A stretch of DNA of 64,000 nucleotides from Porodaedalea pini (taxonomy: Eukaryota; Basidiomycota; Agaricomycetes; Hymenochaetales; Hymenochaetaceae): positions 1 to 64,000 of the forward strand of contig NBAY01000062.1 of NCBI GenBank assembly GCA_002794775.1, in the 5' to 3' direction. Position 1 is the first letter of the stretch. The number at the start of each line of letters is the position of its first letter. The notes beneath the pieces are model-generated. The model searched no databases. It was not told the origin of the DNA and was given only the letters and a program-made list of their open reading frames with translations. This document shows, one piece after another, positions 58,393-64,000 of the stretch. The translations under genes were made by a program, and so were the position numbers.

Positions 58393-59793
58393 TGTTAGGA
58401 CCAGTGTCAGAGCAGGTGACTAATCTGTCCAACATACCGGAACTAGTAGACATCCTTCTCGAAGACTCGAGGTAAGCGTTCTTGAGCTAGTCGTATGGAG
58501 GGGTGATTGGCTTGTTGAGTGCTTGGTCTTAGCAGGAGAATAACAGTAATAGCAGCGAGCTGTGGGCTCAAGCTGAACTAGTATTGAAGATGTGTCAAGG
58601 GCAGAAGAATTTTGCTGAGGAGACAAGGGCGCTCCTGCTCGCCTCTTTATAGAGTTTGGGTTCTTTAAACCTTAGCTCCACAGCTAACCTAATTCTAACT
58701 AGTCGGGGAATGACTTCTCCACTTCTCCCGCGATCTGCAGTAATTCCTAGAACCTTCCGCTCCACTATGACATTGTTGCGTGCTATAAATAACCACTTGC
58801 ACCACTTGCTCCAAAGTTCCTGCACTTTACCCCACCGTCGTGGAGTATTGCATCATGGTGATGTCACTGTGCTATAAATAGCCACTTGGTTCCGAGCGTC
58901 TCATCTATTCCCTTTCCAGGGATGAGTCATCCATCGGTTGGTCGGTAGATTCGCTGGTGCCTGTCTGGCTTCCTCCTGGTGCGGGGACTGGTCATGGGTT
59001 TCCTTCACCACTTCTATCGTCCACTAGTCTGGTTGCTGCCGTTAGGCGTTCTTCGTAGACCCGGGTGTATCCCGTTGTTAAGCCAACTTCGCTGGGCGCT
59101 ACATCGATGCCAATTACCACTTTGAGTTGTACACCATAATAGGTTTGGGTGGCGTGGTGGTCTACTGTCAAGTAGCCGTCGAAGCCCCTTTGCCATGTAG
59201 TGATGAGGTCATCGATGATTTCATCTCTGAGTTCCCAGAGTTCGTGATGTGCTTCTTGTTGTGTCTGGCGGGTAGTGATTGGCCAGTCGAGGAGAATTGC
59301 CCATCGGCCACATTGTCGGTGGTGTTCCCTTTGTGTGATCCATATCGTAAGGCCTGCTAGTGCTGCGTACATTTGTTCATCTGCTAGCCACCATTTGAGC
59401 TCGTGCATGTATGCCGTACTCGTCCTTCCCTGCATGACTGGCTCTTGCTGTCGTTCACTGAGCAGTCTGTGCTGCGAGGCGATGAGCATTGTGTTCTGTA
59501 CTGATACTGCTTCCAGGACGCGTAGAAAGATTCGCTCATGTGCTGCCCATGAGTAATGGTACAGCTCCCGGCAGAAGTTGCACAGCTCCATTGACTCGGG
59601 TAGGTGCGTCTTATCGCTTCGGCGTGGCCATGCTGTTCGATATGCTTCTTGCGCTCGCTTCCTGGCTTTGTCATAGATTGTTGCAGGTGCCTCCTGGCCG
59701 AATCCTGGCTGGTAGGTGAATTGGTTTGTTGTTGATCCTGTTGATCCCATGTCGATCTGCTGATCCTTCCTAAAATAGCAATTTCCTGTAACA
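58393..59793. mobile_element. LTR-type insertion (solo LTR or TRIM/LARD-like)
   Basis: 1,401 bp with ends TGTTAGGACCAG and CCTGTAACA, flanked by the 5-bp duplication CTTCA (58388-58392, 59794-59798). Such TG..CA ends and target size fit LTR retrotransposons. Two GCTATAAATA boxes on the + strand (near 58784 and 58868) suggest LTR-like promoters. I see no obvious direct repeat within it, so it is either one long LTR or a small non-autonomous element whose LTRs I cannot delimit. Confidence 0.7.
58992..59750 (-). CDS. Unknown ORF inside the LTR-type insert
   Basis: 252-codon uninterrupted frame opposite to the TATA boxes, starting 43 bp from the element's end (MGSTGSTTNQFTYQPGFGQE). Composition is rich in Gln, His, Trp and Arg, with CNFCRELYHYSWAAHE near the middle and IVIG/VDHH-type short strands near the end. 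No reverse transcriptase, protease or integrase motif and no zinc knuckle is visible. It may be a degenerate gag-like or capsid-like protein, or a chance frame; I do not recognise it. Confidence 0.4.
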   Translation of the reverse strand: MGSTGSTTNQFTYQPGFGQEAPATIYDKARKRAQEAYRTAWPRRSDKTHLPESMELCNFCRELYHYSWAAHERIFLRVLEAVSVQNTMLIASQHRLLSERQQEPVMQGRTSTAYMHELKWWLADEQMYAALAGLTIWITQREHHRQCGRWAILLDWPITTRQTQQEAHHELWELRDEIIDDLITTWQRGFDGYLTVDHHATQTYYGVQLKVVIGIDVAPSEVGLTTGYTRVYEERLTAATRLVDDRSGEGNP

Positions 59794-60639
59794 CTTCAAG
59801 CTCTTTCCACCCTCCTTTTCTCACAACAGGTCTTGCAGAGTAGAACACAAATCTTGCTGCTGGACCATGAATACTGGATGGATTGGCTTCAAACTTTCAG
59901 GAGATGTTGATATAGTCATATACTTAATTTAAAGACACAGGAAAGAATTTTATAGATAGATGTAGGGGAGCCATAATTTTTGAATCTCAGTGGAAATGTG
60001 TGAGAGAACAGACCAGCTGCACTTGTTTGATCTCCACCCACCTACACAGTCAATTTATTGCTCCCTATTTTACATATTTCTTCTCCTGAGAACCGTGCCT
60101 TTTTTTTTGAGTACGTAATGAACAGGTACTGTGCAGAATTCACAGAGAAAATAGGCATTCATTCTAATTTTTCGACACTTTGGCTCTGACGCAGCTCACT
60201 TCACGTGACATGCACGTGTCGCAGGACTTATGAAAAAGGCTGTAAAGTGAGTTTATAGCAAGTGATTTAGGTTTCAATTTTGAGCAAGCATCTGTGTTAG
60301 CGGAGCACAGAAGTGCTCTAATAGTATCCCTTCTTGTTCTTGAACTCTTTCAGCAATTCAGTGAGTGAGACCTTTTTCATCAGCTTGAAGTATGCAGAAA
60401 GGCGACAAAGGAAATTGCTGATCGAGGTTTCGCAAGAGTACTCCTTGGCTGCAGATTTTACAAGTTCAGGCAAATTATGATAAGTGACTGGGACTATTCA
60501 AAGTCATGCTTCACTCACACAAAACCCACAGATAATTGCCTGCGTGACTCTCAACCACCTGTGGGGCGATATCAGCTGCGGCGATAAACTGAAATCAATC
60601 GGTAGATACATAGGAGTTAATCAAGTGTTGCCACAACGA

Positions 60640-60910
60640 GGAATGTATCGTGGCCGATGAGGATATCGATAGGCCACAGGGAGCTCTTCCCCATTCAGAT
60701 CAAGAAAAAGGACAAGACGGGAAGATGCACGTGTTCAAGGCGCGACAAGTAACAACGTGACAGACGTGAAACCTGAGAATCCGATCAGCACAGCCTTGCC
60801 ACTCCCAAACTTTATCTCAAGCCACGTCCAGTTGCTTCAAGCTGCAGTTTGACAGCACCACTCAACAGTGCCGCTTCAAGCCACGATCTTCGCTAATATA
60901 AGTAAGTCCA
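60640..60910 (+). promoter_or_regulatory. FunK1 F promoter cassette
   Basis: GCTAATATAAGTAAG with TATA at 60894-60902, 95 bp before ATG 60989. Both CAAGCCACG copies, GTGACAGACGTGAAA, and the distal AGGACAAGACGGGAAG stretch are present, while the CATCCTCCTG block is replaced. This is the most diverged cassette, matching the most diverged coding region. Confidence 0.65.
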
Positions 60911-60988
60911 GCCTGCCCTCCCCTCGCACATTCGACGTACTCTTTTTCTCCATCACCTGCCCATTTCTCGTGCTCGTCTGACGTTATC

Positions 60989-63692
60989 ATGTCTGAATCT
61001 TCTAGACTCGACGACCTCCCTCCTTCTTCACATATTTCTAGCCCGACGAAAACTCCGCCGCGGACTGAGGCCGAGCCCCTCGACCCTCTTCCCTTCTACC
61101 CGGGATTGTCTATCACTAGTACGCCTTTCAAGTTTCCGGCCTATACTAGCAGAGCCTTTGCAGGTTCTGTAGACCCAGTGATCAAAGCCGGGAAGAAAGA
61201 CGACATCCATACTTCTGTCGTACGCGAGGTCATGGATGCTACCATCGACAATGATCCACATCTTGTTGAGAATAAGTTTCCAGACTGCATCTTCAAGTCT
61301 TTCCTTGGTTTGGAAAACACAGCCAGGCCCGTTCTTAACCCGTTTCCAATCATTTTCGACAAGGATATTCGCAAATCCTCCACGTCCGGAACTGGAACTG
61401 CTCTTATTGATCCTATATTGACAATCAACCCATCTGTATCCCACGAATCTGAAGCTCAACCGGTGTCATCGTCTGGACAAGCCACATGGCTAACAAAGCC
61501 TTTACCACGTCGATCGGCAAGAAATCGGCCTTCCGCTGCTCTTACGCAGGTGAGGTCTGGGACGCCAAAGAGAACTTCGGCCATCCGTCATGCATCAAAA
61601 TGCCCTGTCCAAAAAATTCTTAACGGGATTTCCAATGCCTTTTATAATAAAAGGGCAGGACAATGGAAAAACTGGCCTAAAACGAATGAATCTGGTAAAG
61701 AGGAAGAGATCGCGAGCTACTTAAACGATGTGGTGAACGCTGCTCGTCATTTCGCCCGCAACGCGAAGTTGAAATTGAAATCAAAAACGGAAGAAACAAG
61801 TGAAAAAAACTGGGCCTTTTCCGCACAGTACGCAAATATGCCTTTGGAATCCGATGGTGCAAAGCGGAAACCAGACATCGTTGTCCTTTCTCGTAATCAC
61901 GTAGAAGCTGAGGTGCCAGGCTCATGGGCTGACGACGTTCGTGCCATTGGCGAGGTGAAGAAGAAGTCCACTTTTTCCTTGTCAAAACTTACCGGAAGCC
62001 TCACCGAATATGCTCGTCTATGCTTCGGTCATCAACGGACGCGTCGTTTTGTCCTTGGCTTCAGCCTTCTTGACACCAAGATGCGCCTGTGGAAGTTCGA
62101 TCGTTCGGGCGTCATTAATTCGCATGAGTTCGATGTGCACGAGAACCCGTTGGATTTCTTACGCGTCATCCTCGGCTTAACTACAGCTGATGACTATTAT
62201 CTCGGCCTCGATCCCTCTTTCACTGTAGAGGACAACAAGGATTGGGTCGTGCTCAACGACAAGCGATACGAGATCGTCGACACGATTCACTTAGACTCGG
62301 TCGTTCGTGGTCGGGGAACAGTCGCCCTTGTTGTGAGAGATGAAGATGGCAGATATCTAGTCATGAAGGATCAGTGGGTGGATCGATCGCGGAAAACCAA
62401 GGAGTTCGTAATGCTCGAAAGTTTGAAAGAGGGAGAAGTAAGAAGGGTCGCCGGACTTGTTGACTACCAAATCATCCACTTCAAGGTCGGAGACGAGGTT
62501 GTGAGCGACAGCACAGAGAATGACAGGAACTCAGAGGAGTTACGGGAGAAAGTCAGAAAGAAAGGCGTGGAGACTCGCGACCACTACCGATTGCTTATAT
62601 CACCGTACGGCGATAAGCTGGAAAACTTCCGTTCGCTGAAGGAGCTCATCTCGGTATTCAAGGACTATGTAGAAGGTATGTATCATTGAGTCATTCTCAA
62701 ATCAGCGTAGATTATTGCTCACAATGTCTCTTGTCTTACTTCTTCCAGTGATTGAAGATCTCTACAAGAATAAAATTGTGCATCGTGATATCAGCCCACG
62801 CAACGTCATCCTGGTTGAGGACGGAAAGGCTCTACCTCGAAAAGGCTACATTATTGACTTCGATTATGCGATTCATCAATCACGCCAGGAATCTGCTAGA
62901 GCCGGACGGACGGTATGTTCTGAAGTGTTGATGTACGTTGCTTTTGTTGACGAGACCTCTTAGGGAACGTTGCCTTTCATGGCCATTGATGTCCTGCTTC
63001 GCAAGAATGTTCCGCACAACTACTACCATGACTTGGAGTCTCTCTTCTATGTCCTGCTATGGATTTGCCTCACACAAGACGGACCACGAAACAAACGCCG
63101 TCCTGCATCCGAGTTCGACTTCAAGGGCTCCCCACTCTATCTCTGGTGCCGTGTGCGGGATGGCAACGAACTGTTAATGAAGCAGGTCGGGCTTCAAAAG
63201 CTAGGTATGATGTCAAGGGAGGACCAGTTCAAGGACCAGATCCTTCTTTTCCTGCCCGAATATTTCAAGCCACTCAAGAATCTTCTCCTTGATTTACGCG
63301 AGACTCTTTTCCGCGAAACCCCTCGCCAGAAAGGAGAGAGAGAGGTTCAAGATCACGAAAAGAGCATCAATGATCGTAAGAACGTCGACGACGTTTTTAA
63401 GGAGATTACAAACCAACTTGACGAGGCCTTAGCACGCCTTCCCGATGAAGAACAGTCTTCGGTCGTCTTCAACAGAAAGACTGCCTTAAGGGTTGGAACC
63501 GACGCACGTGCCGGGGTTGACGTGGATCCTCAGATCGGGTCTGAACAGGCCCAGATTCCCGACTTGATCAAGCTACGACCTATCGCACTCTTGCCAGCAG
63601 AGTCCGAGGAGACAAGGACTGAATGTGAACGCTCGCGCAGAACATCAGAGTTATTTGGAGAGGCAGTAACGAGCTCTGTAATCAGCTCATGA
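60989..63692 (+). CDS. FunK1-type protein kinase, copy F
   Basis: Spliced model 60989-62675, 62749-62912, 62964-63692; 859 residues. Kinase core intact: YLVMKDQW, HRDISPRN (H574-D576), DFDYA. The N-terminal ~330 residues are only loosely similar to A-E, while the block from FGHQRTRRFVLGFS to DPSF is nearly identical to them. Near 63680 one base is missing relative to the other copies, giving a stop at 63690-63692. The original frame can be followed to a TAG at 63794-63796, so about 35 residues including the basic tail are lost. The kinase domain is unaffected and the gene may still work. Downstream sequence to 64000 shows no further gene. Confidence 0.88.
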
Positions 63693-64000
63693 CGTTGCGG
63701 GGTGAAAAGCGCTCGCATGATCAGGAGCCGGTAGCAGCGTCTGCGTCTCTCACATCCTCGGCAAAGCGTCCGAAATGCTCGTCGGATGATGAATAGATTA
63801 TTCATACGGCGTGGAGAATGTTACTAATTTGTCTCCTTTCTTTTCAAATCTCAACTTCCCATTCTATCCATGTTCGCGTTTCTTGTTTCTTCGCTGGCTA
63901 TCTTCGCATTCATTCGGCATTATCGCATCAGGCCCGTCCATACAATATTGATTTATCTAGAGCATATGCATCTGTTCATTTACACAAGCAATTCTGATTA

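Larger units (their letters stand above)
57986..60242. mobile_element. Palindromic MITE family P1, copy 3, split by an LTR-type insert
   Basis: Ends CAGCC...GGCTG between TA dinucleotides (57984-57985, 60243-60244). The left arm runs 57986-58386 and the right from about 59844, with a loop sequence as in copies 1 and 2, but the loop is interrupted at CACTTCA by the 1.4-kb insert at 58393-59793. Confidence 0.87.

Overview
The window looks like a chromosomal segment of an agaricomycete (basidiomycete, probably wood-decay type) fungus. The evidence is dense short GT-AG introns (about 45-70 bp), several FunK1-type kinases (a family expanded in mushroom-forming fungi), a type IV NAD(P)H:quinone reductase, and fungal housekeeping genes with many small exons. 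All gene models were spliced by eye from reading frame, splice sites and paralogue comparison. No database search was possible.

Layout. 1-6 kb: a small family of beta-trefoil lectin-like genes (one intact, two broken), a possible unknown gene and a DUF202 membrane protein. 6.5-14.1 kb: FunK1 copies A (intact) and B (broken), both on +. 14.2-24.6 kb: a quiet housekeeping block with an RPAP3-like co-chaperone subunit (-), DUG2 (+, 15 exons), a quinone reductase (+), a Sec14-like protein (+) and the SUMO ligase NSE2 (-). 24.9-27.5 kb: a dead Tc1-type transposon and a large palindromic MITE. 27.8-31.1 kb: FunK1 copy C (-), broken at its 5' end. 31.2-40.5 kb: transposon-rich DNA around two paralogous short-chain dehydrogenases. 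40.7-49.1 kb: a broken lectin-like copy, then a second quiet block (aldo-keto reductase, DHX33/Dhr2-like helicase, Vip1-like RRM protein) bracketed by an inverted ~100-bp repeat. 49.2-51.3 kb: two inverted copies of a TA-flanked element nested in or against a second Tc1 fragment. 51.3-57.9 kb: FunK1 copies D (broken) and E (intact), both on -. 58.0-60.2 kb: a third palindromic MITE split by an LTR-type insertion. 61.0-63.8 kb: FunK1 copy F (+), nearly intact.

The main biological theme is an expanding and decaying FunK1 kinase family. Six copies share a 3-exon structure and a ~200-bp promoter cassette with a TATA box about 93 bp before the start codon in the three copies with a start. A and E look functional, F has lost its C-terminal tail to a frameshift, and B, C and D are pseudogenes. 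TA-flanked transposons and LTR remnants sit between the copies, often nested. The two SDR genes show a sharp mosaic of near-identity and divergence, which suggests gene conversion. I found no rRNA, convincing tRNA or CRISPR. No wholly new system is proven; the best leads are the FunK1 cassette family, the SDR mosaic, the lectin-like family with a variable C-terminal tail, and the LTR-type element with an antisense ORF.
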